A stretch of DNA of 64,000 nucleotides, from positions 124,001 through 188,000 of the forward strand of contig JAWKUA010000009.1 of the NCBI GenBank assembly GCA_041398785.1, given 5' to 3'. This DNA comes from Planctomycetaceae bacterium. Its GTDB lineage: Bacteria > Planctomycetota > Planctomycetia > Planctomycetales > Planctomycetaceae. The position numbers and the translations under genes are program-made. The notes below the pieces were generated by a model. That model saw only the letters and a program-made list of their open reading frames with translations. It had not been told where the DNA came from and made no database searches. Of the stretch, positions 9,735-18,286 are shown piece after piece; the first letter of the stretch is position 1; each line of letters begins with the position of its first letter.

Positions 9735-9832
9735 GAAGCAATTGTTCCACTGCATTGGAAAATTCTCATCTGCCAATCGCCTTGCGTTTCGCGCGCCGCT
9801 GCGAATGAGCGGCCGGGAGATCGCAACACGAT

Positions 9833-10339
9833 TTATGCTCCCGTGGCGGACGGGACGACCCACACTTTGACTTCCGTCTGTACCTTCTCGTGGAACTTCA
9901 GCTTGACGGTGTACATGCCCAGTTCCTTGATCGGGCCTTCCAGCCGGACGTGTTCCGCTTCCACGGGATGGCCGCCGGCCTTCAGAGCGTCGCTGATGTC
10001 GCGGGCACCCACCGAACCGTAAAGGGCATTGTCCGCTGTTGCGTTGGCTTCGATCGTGGCGCTGTACTTGCTGACGGCATCGGCGATCTTTGACAGATCA
10101 CGCAGCCGGCTGGCTTCAATCGCCGCCAGTCGAGCACGGTGCTTTTCAACCATCCGCTTGTTCTGCTCACTGGCCACGGTCGCCATGCCGTGCGGCAGCA
10201 GATAATTGCGAGCATAACCGGGCTTCACCTTGACGATGTCGCCGCGCTGGCCAAGGTTATCGACATCGTGAACCAGCAGGATTTCGACGGAATTGCGAGT
10301 CGACCCGGGAACGCCCCGCTTTTTTGTTGTATGAACCAT
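9833..10339 (-). CDS. rplI: 50S ribosomal protein L9
   Basis: 168 residues from ATG at 10339 (MVHTTKKRGVPG), with AGGG about 11 nt upstream. The L9 core begins VEILLVHDVDNLGQRGDIVKVKPGYARNYLLP, the family's N-terminal rRNA-binding domain, followed by a central helix and the C-terminal domain ending VKVWVVP. Compared with the usual length of about 150 residues it has an N-terminal extension of roughly 18 residues. The frame stays open further upstream to 10729, but that part shows no L9 similarity and I exclude it. It is third in rpsF-ssb-rplI, a classical order; rpsR (S18), often between ssb and rplI, is absent here. Confidence 0.93.
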   Translation of the reverse strand: MVHTTKKRGVPGSTRNSVEILLVHDVDNLGQRGDIVKVKPGYARNYLLPHGMATVASEQNKRMVEKHRARLAAIEASRLRDLSKIADAVSKYSATIEANATADNALYGSVGARDISDALKAGGHPVEAEHVRLEGPIKELGMYTVKLKFHEKVQTEVKVWVVPSATGA

Positions 10340-10568
10340 GACAAACGCCCTGTCGGTATGTGATTCGAATTGTTGTTGAGAATGGAAGTAGATCGGAAAC
10401 ACCCGTCGCCCGGAATTCGGGTCTGTCGACGATCGTGAATCGGTTCGCTGAGCAGCTTTCCGGAACCCCGGCACAATGACCGGTGGACCACGTCGCGGAG
10501 ACATTCCGCCGCCGCATCGACAGTCAGGCGGAGGATCGTACATGGATTCGCGGAATTCGGACAGCCTC

Positions 10569-11078
10569 CTAAAACGGAACTTCGTCGTCCTGCCCGGACG
10601 CCGGCGCGTTGTCGTAAAACGCTTCCGCCGGAGACCGGTCGTCCCCGGAGTCACTTGCGGCAGGCGGCGACTGACCGCCGGAGTCTCGCGGTGCGGACTG
10701 GCCGGCGGCGTGGTGCTGTCCGCCGCCACCGGCGCTGTCGCTGCGGCTGCCGAGAAACTGCAGTGTTTCGCCGACGACGCGCAGCTTCGAACGCTTCTGT
10801 CCCGTTTCGCGGTCTTCCCATTGATCGAGCTGCAGGCGCCCCTCGATCAGCACCGGACGGCCTTTGGAAAGATATTCACCAGCGATTTCCGCGGTTCGTC
10901 CCCACAAAGTCACGTCAACAAAGGTGGTTTCTTCCTTGCGCTCGTTTGTGTTTCGGTCGGTCCAGCTTCTGTTAACCGCCATCCCGATTTCTGTCACGGC
11001 CGTTCCGCTGGAGATGTAGCGCACTTCCGGATCGCGCGTGACGTTCCCGATCAGAATCACCTTGTTATACGATGCCAT
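10569..11078 (-). CDS. ssb: Single-stranded DNA-binding protein
   Basis: 169 residues. The N-terminal OB fold begins MASYNKVILIGNVTRDPEVRY and includes the conserved GTAVTEIGMAVNR and TFVDVTLWGRTAEIAGEYLSKG segments. A Gly/Ser/Asp-rich disordered linker follows, and the extreme C terminus is the acidic tip DDEVPF that recruits SSB partner proteins. It binds ssDNA as a tetramer in replication and repair. It starts 44 bp after rpsF in the same direction. A purine-rich AAGGCAGG lies upstream of the ATG. Confidence 0.97.
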   Translation of the reverse strand: MASYNKVILIGNVTRDPEVRYISSGTAVTEIGMAVNRSWTDRNTNERKEETTFVDVTLWGRTAEIAGEYLSKGRPVLIEGRLQLDQWEDRETGQKRSKLRVVGETLQFLGSRSDSAGGGGQHHAAGQSAPRDSGGQSPPAASDSGDDRSPAEAFYDNAPASGQDDEVPF

Positions 11079-11122
11079 GAGTCACACCTGCCTTCCAAAC
11101 GTCGCGGCCGCTGTCGAATCGG

Positions 11123-11551
11123 TCAGTCGTCGGACGCGGCGTCGGATTCAGCGGGGCTGCCGCCGTCGCCGGACGCGGTGCCGCTGGACGTCAGGGCTTC
11201 CACCATCGCATTGAAAAGCTCCGGCGGGTGGTGCAGCACCATGTGACGAATGATCGTGTCGCTGAGGTGGCACTGGCGAGTAATGATCTCCATCCCGCTG
11301 CTGGGCATCCTGAAGCAGACAATGTAGTGCATGCCCTTGCGATGGCCGTTGATTTCGTAGGCCAGCTTGCCGTCCTGCCACGGTCGATGGGCGACAACTG
11401 TCGCACCCGCCCGATCCAGAATTGCCATGATGGCCGCCGTCGTCGCATCGGGATCGTTGGCGAATTGCGAACTGCTGACCAGGAACATTCCTTCGTAAAG
11501 ATGTTCGCTGACCGGTTTGGCCACGGCGGTACTTGATTCGGCGACAGACAC
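11123..11551 (-). CDS. rpsF: 30S ribosomal protein S6
   Basis: 142 residues starting at GTG (11551). The S6 signature is seen in YEGMFLVSSSQFA, the central GKLAYEINGHRKGMHYIVCF strand (residues KLAYEI and Y-x-x-CF typical of the family) and the HMVLHHPPELF end of the domain. It has a short N-terminal extension and an acidic Ser/Asp-rich C-terminal tail. It binds the central domain of 16S rRNA, normally as a heterodimer with S18, whose gene is not beside it here. First gene of the rpsF-ssb-rplI set; it follows pth after 158 bp in which I see no gene. Confidence 0.93.
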   Translation of the reverse strand: MSVAESSTAVAKPVSEHLYEGMFLVSSSQFANDPDATTAAIMAILDRAGATVVAHRPWQDGKLAYEINGHRKGMHYIVCFRMPSSGMEIITRQCHLSDTIIRHMVLHHPPELFNAMVEALTSSGTASGDGGSPAESDAASDD

Positions 11552-11709
11552 CAGCGTTTCACTCCCAGCGATAGTCAGTTCAGACAGCGATAGTCAATTC
11601 AGGGGAAATTACCAACGGGCAGGGGCCTGTCGGGCCGCACACTGTGACGACTTTGAATTTGAATTTCAATACCTGGCAGTCATTTCCGCCGGGATGAATA
11701 CGTGACGCG

Positions 11710-12282
11710 TCAGGCGTCAGGCTCTCGGTTGTACTGGTTCATTGCCGCGCTGATACCGTCGCGGACCCACATTTCGACGGAATCCGCGGCTCGCCGCAGC
11801 GTCAATTGCACCGCCGCACTTTCTTCTTCCCGAAAACGGGCCAGCACAAAGTTCACAGCGTCCATGCGACCCGGCGGACGTCCGATCCCGATCCGAAGCC
11901 TGGGAAAATCCTCGCGGCCCAGCCGCTGAATAATGTCGGCCAGGCCCTTCTGGCCGCCGGCGGAACCGCTCGCCCGCCAGCGCAGCTTTTCCAGCGGAAG
12001 GTTCATGTCATCGCAGATAACCGCCAGATTCTCAGGCTCCACCTGAAAAAACCGGACAAACTGCCAAACGGACTCTCCGCTGCGGTTCATATAGGTCAGG
12101 GGCGTCACCAGCAGAACTTTGGTGCCGGCGATGCTGACATCGGTGAAGTCGGCCTGAAACCTGGTCTGGGGCGTTCCCGCGAGGTGCCGGCCCGCCAGTT
12201 CGGCGACGACATCGAACCCGACGTTGTGCCGCGTTCCGGCGTATTTCGCACCGGGATTCCCCAGCCCCACAACCAGCTTCAT
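11710..12282 (-). CDS. pth: Peptidyl-tRNA hydrolase
   Basis: 190 residues from ATG at 12282 (MKLVVGLGNPGAKYAGTRHNVG), the canonical Pth N terminus; the 8-codon upstream extension is not conserved. Catalytic and substrate-binding residues are visible: Asn in GLGNPG, the general base His in TRHN, Asn in YMNRSGESV and Asp in ICDDMNLP, plus GSAGGQKGLADII. The enzyme frees tRNA from prematurely released peptidyl-tRNA. The start codon is separated from the rplY stop by a single base, so the two are almost certainly co-translated, as in many bacteria. Confidence 0.97.
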   Translation of the reverse strand: MKLVVGLGNPGAKYAGTRHNVGFDVVAELAGRHLAGTPQTRFQADFTDVSIAGTKVLLVTPLTYMNRSGESVWQFVRFFQVEPENLAVICDDMNLPLEKLRWRASGSAGGQKGLADIIQRLGREDFPRLRIGIGRPPGRMDAVNFVLARFREEESAAVQLTLRRAADSVEMWVRDGISAAMNQYNREPDA

Positions 12283-12283
12283 G

Positions 12284-12859
12284 CTACTCCGCAGCAGCCT
12301 CGGCAACCGCCTTTCTGGGGTTGAAGAATTCCACGACGACGGTATCGGGCGGCGTTTCCAGAGTCGCCGTTTCGGGAATCTTCAAATCCCCGGCCCGGAC
12401 AACGTCGCCCAGATTCAGAGCCCCCACACGAGCAACAATGTTGCGGGGAATTCGGAAGTCGGGACAGGTGATTCGGACGGTCTTCGACAACAGCCGCAGC
12501 TCGCCGCCTTCCTTCAGACCATCCGGTTCGCCGCGCAGCTCAACCGGCACATCCGTGGTCGCAACACCATCCGGGTTGACGCGCTTCAGGTCAAGGTGCT
12601 GCACGTGAGTGGAAAACGTGTCCCACTGAAGTTCCTGCACAACCGCCTTTTCGACGTTGCCGCCCAGTTCCACGTCGACGACGCGGGATCCTTTGGCCAC
12701 AAGCTTTTCGACATCATCCGCGGAAACGGACAGCGCCACGGTGTCCTTCTTCAGACCGTACAAATTCGCCGGAATTCGCCCGCGACCTCGCAGTCGCACC
12801 GCTTCCGTAGTTCCCAGCCTGGTGCGAGTTTCCGCTGACAGATGGAAATCGTCTGTCAT
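12284..12859 (-). CDS. rplY: 50S ribosomal protein L25/general stress protein Ctc
   Basis: 191 residues from ATG at 12859 (MTDDFHLSAETRTRLGTTEAVRLRGRGRIPANLYG). The RxxGKIPANLYG-like signature of the L25/CTC family is present, followed by the 5S-rRNA-binding beta barrel and the C-terminal CTC domain (SGVEVRLRGEP-like PVELRGEPDGLKEGG). It ends in an Ala/Glu-rich tail. The family length (about 185-220) fits. The open frame continues upstream to 13093 without family similarity, so the internal start is chosen. First gene of the minus-strand translation/replication run. Confidence 0.93.
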   Translation of the reverse strand: MTDDFHLSAETRTRLGTTEAVRLRGRGRIPANLYGLKKDTVALSVSADDVEKLVAKGSRVVDVELGGNVEKAVVQELQWDTFSTHVQHLDLKRVNPDGVATTDVPVELRGEPDGLKEGGELRLLSKTVRITCPDFRIPRNIVARVGALNLGDVVRAGDLKIPETATLETPPDTVVVEFFNPRKAVAEAAAE

Positions 12860-13036
12860 GTCTGTTGTTCCTGACGCTACGAATCGAAAAAGGTGTCCGG
12901 AAATTCCGCCCGCAGTCGCTCGAAACCGCCTGCCGGGAAAATTGGAACGCGGGAGGATATCGGTGGAGTCTGCTGCAATCAACACTGATGGAACAATTCC
13001 CGCGTGGGAAACGCGGACCGGGAAACTCAGGACGCA

Positions 13037-13070
13037 GCGAGTTCCCGCCTGCGGTCGGCGGGAAACTCGC
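13037..13070 (-). terminator. GC-rich hairpin downstream of the SGNH/propeller gene
   Basis: A 13-bp stem with one bulged A (13037-13049 paired with 13057-13070, GCGAGTTCCCGCC) and a 7-nt loop lies 45 bp past the stop at 13115. There is no T-tract, so it may be a transcript-end stabiliser or a REP-like repeat rather than a true intrinsic terminator. Confidence 0.4.
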
Positions 13071-13114
13071 GGCCCCGCCGGCCGCAAATCCACCAGGGAC
13101 GCGGCGGCGCGGCG

Positions 13115-15829
13115 TTACAGCGATTCCAGATGTCGCATCGTTTCGTCCAGCGTGTACTGCAGGTAGCGGTCCACGTCATGGTTGAGCACATCCAGGGCCA
13201 CTTCCGTCGCCTCGTCGGCTCCAAAGAAGCTGCACGCGCGGACCGCTTCCAGGCGGACTCGCGGGTGATCGTCGTTAATTCGCTCCCGAATCAGTTCCAG
13301 AGCGTTCGGAATGATGCGGCGCAGGTCGCACACAATCCGCGTCGCGGCAGCGCGGGCGTGGTAGTCATCGGAATTCAGTGACTTGCCCAGCAGCTCCATA
13401 TCCACCTGATTCTGAGCCTGCAGCACCCAGTTCGCTTCCAGAACATTGTGAGCGTACTGTTTATCCGATTCGTCCAGGCCTGCCGTCCAGGTCTTCACGG
13501 CCGCGACGACATCGGCGGTCGGACGTTCCATCAGTTCCCGCCGCGCGTTGTAACGCGTGCGCGATTCGTATTCTTTCAGCGCCTCCAGCAGCGCGAGAAT
13601 CGGCTGTCCGGTGATTTTGGGAGCCTGCACCAGCGGACGGTCCTTGCAGACGACTCGCCAGATGCGGCCGTGCTGGTGGTCTCGATTCGGTTCACGAAGA
13701 TTGTGCTGCAGGTGTCCGATGAGTGCGTTGTGCCAGTCGCAGATGTACAGCGTGCCGTCCGGAGCAAACTGAATGTCAATCGGGCGGAAGTTGCCGTCGT
13801 CGCAGGTCAGCAGGGCCGGCTTTTCGGTGCCGACAAATCCGCTGCCTTCTTCCTTCACCGAATGCTGCAGCACGGTCAGTTCGCCGATGACGTTGCACAG
13901 CAGAAAGTCGCCCTGGTCTTCCGGCTTGAAGTGCCGGCTGGAAACGATTTCGCTGCCGGCCGTCGGCCGAATGCGCATCTTGATGAATGTCGGATAGGCA
14001 TCGCGTCCCCGCAGAGCGGTGTCCTTGAAGTTGTTGACGCTGTCGTTGAACGCAGCACCGGCGTGCTTGGCCGGATACCTGACATTTCCGCTGATTGGTG
14101 TGGCCCAGAAGTTGTCTCCCGGAGACGCATCCGACACAAAATCCTGTCCCCAGTCGTCGAACACGTGTCCCCACGGATTGGCAAACGGAAGCGAAACATA
14201 CGTGCCGAATTCTTCCGTGCGCGGGCTGTACCGCCACACGCCGGCTTCGTGCATGCGAGTCAGACCATACGGACTTTCGACCTGTGAATACTTGAACGTG
14301 CCTTCGTTGAAGTGCAGCGTACCGCCGGGACTCCATTCAAACGCTGAAATCCCGTGGTGAGAATCCGCTGTGTCGAAGCCCACCAGTTTGCGAACGTAGC
14401 TGTCCGCCTGATCGTCACCGTCTTCGTCGGTCACAAAAAGAATATCGGGCTGCTGAGCGATGTAGGCTCCGCCGTAGCCCAGTTCGAAACCCGTGGGCTG
14501 ATGCAGTCCGCGAGCGAACACCTTGCATTCGTCAGCACGGCCGTCGTGGTCGTGGTCTTCCAGAATCAGCACCTTGTCGTCCATCGGATGCTTCGGCTGC
14601 CAGTGGGGATACGACGGCATCGTCGACACCCACAACCGACCGGAATTGTCAAAGTTCAGCGCCACCGGGTTGGCGAGTTCCGGGAAGTCCTCTTCCGACG
14701 CGACCAACTGAATTTCGTAACCCGGAGCCAGGTGGAATTTCTTCTGCTGCTCCGCCGCGGGAAGATAGTCGAGCGACCCGAGCTTTCCGGCCTTCGCGTT
14801 GGGGTCATCTTCACCGCCGACGTTTGTCTTCGGAACGATAAACGGCAGCGTGTTGCTGTCGTCGATCTGTGCGGCAACGTCTTTGCCCTGAGCCACCGCC
14901 CAGACACGCTGGTCGCGATTGGCGGTCATCTGATCCAGGATCGCCCGTTCGCGTTCCATCACTTCGCGGTTGCGGTACGTTCCGTCGGAGCCCGCCTCCC
15001 CGCGCGCCCCGTAGATCGAATATCCGTTGACGGCCCGATATCGGTGCCACCAGTGGAAATTCTTATCTCGCAGTTCCGCCAGCAGTTTTGCGTGAAACTC
15101 AGTCCCGTCGTCGTGGTTCGCGACTGTGCTGTCGAAGGAATCCGGGAACAGTTGTCCCATGAGAATTGGGGCGAATGCCCGGTAACCCGCTTCGTTCAGA
15201 TGGGAACCGTTCAGCGTCAGCCGGTGTTCGCTGTCTTCGAACAGTGCCTTCGTCGGATGAAACACGTCGGCAAAGTGAGCGCCGGTCTGTTCCGCAACGG
15301 CTTTCAGGACCGCCGTATACGCTTCCAGATTGGTGTTCTGTTCGTGGCCGTCGGGCAGGTTGGGATCGCCCGTGTTTTCGAACGCGATCGGCGAAACCAA
15401 AATGACTCGCGCGTTGGCTTTTCCGCCGTAATTCTTTTCCTGCGTCTCCGTGACAAGTTTCGTCATCTGCTCCTGAAACGACTTCAGGCCCGCATCGCCG
15501 GCGAATGATTCGTTGAATCCGAAGAAATACATGACGACGTCCGCCCGGCTGTGCCGCAGGTGGTCGTCCGGTTCACCGAAATTCATCGACCGGATGCGTT
15601 CGAACGGCTCGTCACCCGGAAAACAAAGGTTCCGCACGACAAGTTCACTGTCAGGGAAGGTCTGATGCAGCAGCGCTTCCCAAAAATTATGGTGCTGCAT
15701 GCGTTCGCCAAGTTCGTTACCGACAAGGCAGATATGGTCACCCGGCTGCAGAGCCGGTTCGGCGGCCCTCGACGGCACGGTGCTGATGAACAGTGACGAA
15801 ATCAGGAATGCGACGGCGGTTCGAAACAT
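13115..15829 (-). CDS. Secreted SGNH-hydrolase/beta-propeller/HEAT protein (PVC membrane-bound dehydrogenase type)
   Basis: 904 residues from ATG at 15829; the first 22 residues (MFRTAVAFLISSLFISTVPSRA) are a signal peptide ending in a good cleavage site, which decides this start over an ATG 54 bp upstream. Residues about 27-245 resemble an SGNH/GDSL fold (ICLVGNELGERMQ, YFFGFNESF, GSHLNEAGYRAFAP), though the canonical GDS and DxxH are altered. About 320-780 is a sorbosone-dehydrogenase-like propeller (FHLAPGYEIQLVASEEDFPELANPVALNFDNSGRLWVSTMP; ICDWHNALIGHLQHN). The end holds HEAT-like repeats. The family in planctomycetes often ends with a c-type haem domain; no CxxCH is present here. Substrate unknown. 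Confidence 0.85.
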   Translation of the reverse strand: MFRTAVAFLISSLFISTVPSRAAEPALQPGDHICLVGNELGERMQHHNFWEALLHQTFPDSELVVRNLCFPGDEPFERIRSMNFGEPDDHLRHSRADVVMYFFGFNESFAGDAGLKSFQEQMTKLVTETQEKNYGGKANARVILVSPIAFENTGDPNLPDGHEQNTNLEAYTAVLKAVAEQTGAHFADVFHPTKALFEDSEHRLTLNGSHLNEAGYRAFAPILMGQLFPDSFDSTVANHDDGTEFHAKLLAELRDKNFHWWHRYRAVNGYSIYGARGEAGSDGTYRNREVMERERAILDQMTANRDQRVWAVAQGKDVAAQIDDSNTLPFIVPKTNVGGEDDPNAKAGKLGSLDYLPAAEQQKKFHLAPGYEIQLVASEEDFPELANPVALNFDNSGRLWVSTMPSYPHWQPKHPMDDKVLILEDHDHDGRADECKVFARGLHQPTGFELGYGGAYIAQQPDILFVTDEDGDDQADSYVRKLVGFDTADSHHGISAFEWSPGGTLHFNEGTFKYSQVESPYGLTRMHEAGVWRYSPRTEEFGTYVSLPFANPWGHVFDDWGQDFVSDASPGDNFWATPISGNVRYPAKHAGAAFNDSVNNFKDTALRGRDAYPTFIKMRIRPTAGSEIVSSRHFKPEDQGDFLLCNVIGELTVLQHSVKEEGSGFVGTEKPALLTCDDGNFRPIDIQFAPDGTLYICDWHNALIGHLQHNLREPNRDHQHGRIWRVVCKDRPLVQAPKITGQPILALLEALKEYESRTRYNARRELMERPTADVVAAVKTWTAGLDESDKQYAHNVLEANWVLQAQNQVDMELLGKSLNSDDYHARAAATRIVCDLRRIIPNALELIRERINDDHPRVRLEAVRACSFFGADEATEVALDVLNHDVDRYLQYTLDETMRHLESL

Positions 15830-16129
15830 GCTGGTTCTCGCGTGAGGCGTGCGGGCGGAATGCGGGGCAGACGCAGATTTCACACGGATTCCCGCGGCGG
15901 TTCAAGCGGGCGGCGCGATCCGCGATTCTCGCCTACTGGCTCGCGGGAGTAAGAAGAGCGAAAAGTATCGGCGTCCGCCGCGGCCAGTATATACTGACCC
16001 AGGCGAATACCGCCTCGTTAGCTGATTTCACAGTTCCTCAGTCCGGAACCTCCCCTGCCGAACCGGTTGCGGTATGATTTCGCACCGGCTCTGCCAGTCG
16101 TCTGCTTTTATCGGGAACGAAAGATCGAC

Positions 16130-16762
16130 ATGATGCCGCGAATCGTCCTTTCGCTGATCGCCGTTTTTGCAACCATCGGATGCCAGCTTGAGGCCGTGGA
16201 TGGCCCGGCAACCTCAGTTCGGACCGAATCAGCGCCGGTCGCAACGGCCAGCGCCAACGCAGACTCACCCGTTCCATCAGACTCCAGTGGGACCACCGAC
16301 ATGTCACCGAATCCGACGCAAACCGAATACAACGAACTCACGGACTTCGAAAAGTACGTCATCCTGGAAAAAGGAACGGAACGCGCCTTCACGGGTGAGT
16401 ACACCGATCTGGAAGACGCGGGCACGTACGTTTGCCGGCGCTGCAACGCTCCCCTGTACAAATCGCAGGACAAGTTCCACAGCGGATGCGGCTGGCCTTC
16501 CTTCGACGACGAAATCGCCGGAGCGGTCGAGCGACATCGCGACGCCGACGGCATTCGCACGGAAATCATCTGCCACAACTGCGGCGGCCACCTGGGACAC
16601 GTTTTCTTTGGCGAAGGCGCCACTCCCAAGGACACTCGACATTGCGTGAATTCCGTGTCGATGACATTTGTCCCCGATGGCAAGCCGCTTCCGCCCGTTG
16701 TGGCTTCCACCAACGAAGGCGGGACGGCGGAATCGGAATCTCCTGCCGCGTCCGAACTGTAG
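16130..16762 (+). CDS. msrB: Peptide methionine-R-sulfoxide reductase MsrB, predicted lipoprotein
   Basis: 210 residues from ATG at 16130 (MMPRIVLSLIAVFATIGC), with a hydrophobic leader and candidate lipobox ending at Cys19/20, then a Thr/Ser-rich linker. The MsrB domain spans about 65-190: zinc-site cysteines Cys102/Cys105 (CRRC) and Cys148/Cys151 (CHNC), substrate motif SGCGWPSF, GGHLGHVF, and the catalytic Cys172 in RHCVNS. It reduces methionine-R-sulfoxide in proteins; export implies repair of oxidised envelope proteins. An upstream frame extension to 16067 lacks any signal and is not used. It is followed by a rhodanese-domain gene. Confidence 0.93.
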   Translation: MMPRIVLSLIAVFATIGCQLEAVDGPATSVRTESAPVATASANADSPVPSDSSGTTDMSPNPTQTEYNELTDFEKYVILEKGTERAFTGEYTDLEDAGTYVCRRCNAPLYKSQDKFHSGCGWPSFDDEIAGAVERHRDADGIRTEIICHNCGGHLGHVFFGEGATPKDTRHCVNSVSMTFVPDGKPLPPVVASTNEGGTAESESPAASEL

Positions 16763-16919
16763 AGGCGGTTACGGCAACGGACTTGTTGCAAACACGCGAA
16801 TCGGAAATCCGGAAAACCGCCGCAGCCACGTTCGACGGAGCGCTGAATTCAGGTTCCTGGCGAGCATGACTGCGCAATTCCGACTATCGAACGACTGAAA
16901 TCCAGGGGAAACAACACAC

Positions 16920-17474
16920 GTGACGCAGACAATCACATGCCGGCAGTTGGCGGAACTCGGCCGAAACGGAAATGTCGAACTGATCGACGTTCGCACGTCA
17001 ATGGAATTCCGCCACGTTCACGCGGTGGGAGCACGCAGCGTGCCGCTGGATTCACTGGACGTGAACGCTCTGATGGCCGCGCGCAACGGCAATTCCGACG
17101 AACCGCTGTATGTCATCTGCCGCTCAGGCAGCCGCGCGAAGAATGCGTGCCGAGCCTTCCATGAAGCAGGCTTCACCAACGTCGTCAACGTCGAAGGCGG
17201 AACTCTCGCGTGGGAACAGGCGGGGCTGCCGGTGAATCGCGGTGCCTCGAAAATGATCTCCCTGGAACGACAGGTTCGGATCGCCGCCGGGTTGCTGATC
17301 GTGCTGGGAGCGGTGCTGGCGGTGACCGTTGACCGCTGGTTCGCGGGGCTGTCGGGGTTTGTGGGAGCCGGCCTGCTGTTTTCCGGTATCGCGGACAACT
17401 GCGCGATGGGACTAATGCTCGCGAAAATGCCGTGGAACCGCGGACAAACGGGCGACGGATGCTCACACAACTGA
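16920..17474 (+). CDS. Rhodanese-like/DUF2892 inner-membrane protein
   Basis: 184 residues from GTG, with AGGGGA about 9 nt upstream. Residues 1-105 are a rhodanese domain with the active loop Cys67-RSGSR, so it could carry sulfane sulfur. Residues about 118-180 form the DUF2892 pair of membrane helices (AAGLLIVLGAVLAVTVDRWF and GFVGAGLLFSGIADNCAMGLML). The architecture matches E. coli YgaP, a membrane sulfurtransferase. The role in sulfur or redox handling beside MsrB is inferred. Confidence 0.88.
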   Translation: MTQTITCRQLAELGRNGNVELIDVRTSMEFRHVHAVGARSVPLDSLDVNALMAARNGNSDEPLYVICRSGSRAKNACRAFHEAGFTNVVNVEGGTLAWEQAGLPVNRGASKMISLERQVRIAAGLLIVLGAVLAVTVDRWFAGLSGFVGAGLLFSGIADNCAMGLMLAKMPWNRGQTGDGCSHN

Positions 17475-18286
17475 CTTCGCCGTTCCCGACGAAATCAAGG
17501 TGTCAGTAACGAATAGCACTATCGTGAGTGGAAGTTCGTTTCAGGTACAGCGTTTATGCAATTCTGCTTTAGAGGCGATCAGAGAGTCCGCGTGGTGGCG
17601 GCTGATGACGCGGCCGAGTGGCACTGATGAAAGGTCCGGAAAATCCTGAGCACGATAAAGTGTGCCACTGGCTGTGCCAGTACCCACAGTCACGCAACGG
17701 AAAACGCTGGCACAGCCAGTGGCACACCATCCGGTCGTCGACAGTTTCACCCGCCCGGCGGTATGATTCACTGCGACGAGTGGACAAGATCACGTCGCAC
17801 GGCAACCAGACGGACTATCCGGACGATACCACCCCGTCCCGTTCGTCTTTGGAATCCACGAACCCACGCCGCTCCGGGACAATTTCGTTCCGGGCGGAGC
17901 TCAAGATCGCCTCGCGAAGCCCGCCGCGTCGAGAGAACCAGATCGTGCGCGCTGTGATCTCGGCAAGTGACGAAAAACAACGGTCACGCTCAGGCGGTCA
18001 GCGGTAACGCCGGTGGCTTGCGGCGGCTAACAGGCCCAGATAAATCATCCAGCACGGGCATCGCCCGGTGAACCACCCCGATGGCAAGGCCAGCAGGCCG
18101 GTGATTCGCCCCAACCGCGCGGCATCACGCACAGGAACAGCCCGGGCCGGGCCGGTCGTGGGCTGCTGGATGACTTCGCGTCACCAGGCTTCTCTTGGAA
18201 CGACCCGGCCCGTTGGGCCTTCGGTTCATTCGCGGCGAAGATTCTACGGGGCGGTGCAGGCTTGACGAACGGCTGGCCCGTTGGGC
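17475..18286. other. Intergenic stretch at the edge of the accessory island
   Basis: No supported gene. It contains the 21-bp inverted repeat at 17660-17727, one copy of the GGTGTC-type motif (17497-17510), and two copies of the 13-bp GGCCCGTTGGGCC palindrome (18207-18219; 18275-18287). The second palindrome abuts the first recognisable RHS codons. Short open frames here have no family features. Confidence 0.5.
17660..17727. repeat. Perfect 21-bp inverted repeat (REP-like)
   Basis: Arms 17660-17680 and 17707-17727 are exact reverse complements (core CCACTGGCTGTGCCAG) separated by 26 nt. Each arm is itself partly palindromic (CTGGC...GCCAG), so nested hairpins are possible. There is no coding sequence here. 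The form is that of a repetitive extragenic palindrome. Confidence 0.8.

Noticed and set aside
10340..10729. N-terminal extension of L9 by about 130 codons
   Set aside because: The L9 fold begins just after the ATG at 10339; the upstream part is low-complexity and runs into the ssb gene.
14354..15508. A 384-codon plus-strand frame
   Set aside because: Antisense to the SGNH/propeller gene, which has a signal peptide and recognisable domains.
15990..15995. TATACT as a -10 promoter box for msrB
   Set aside because: No acceptable -35 element at the proper distance; too weak to list.
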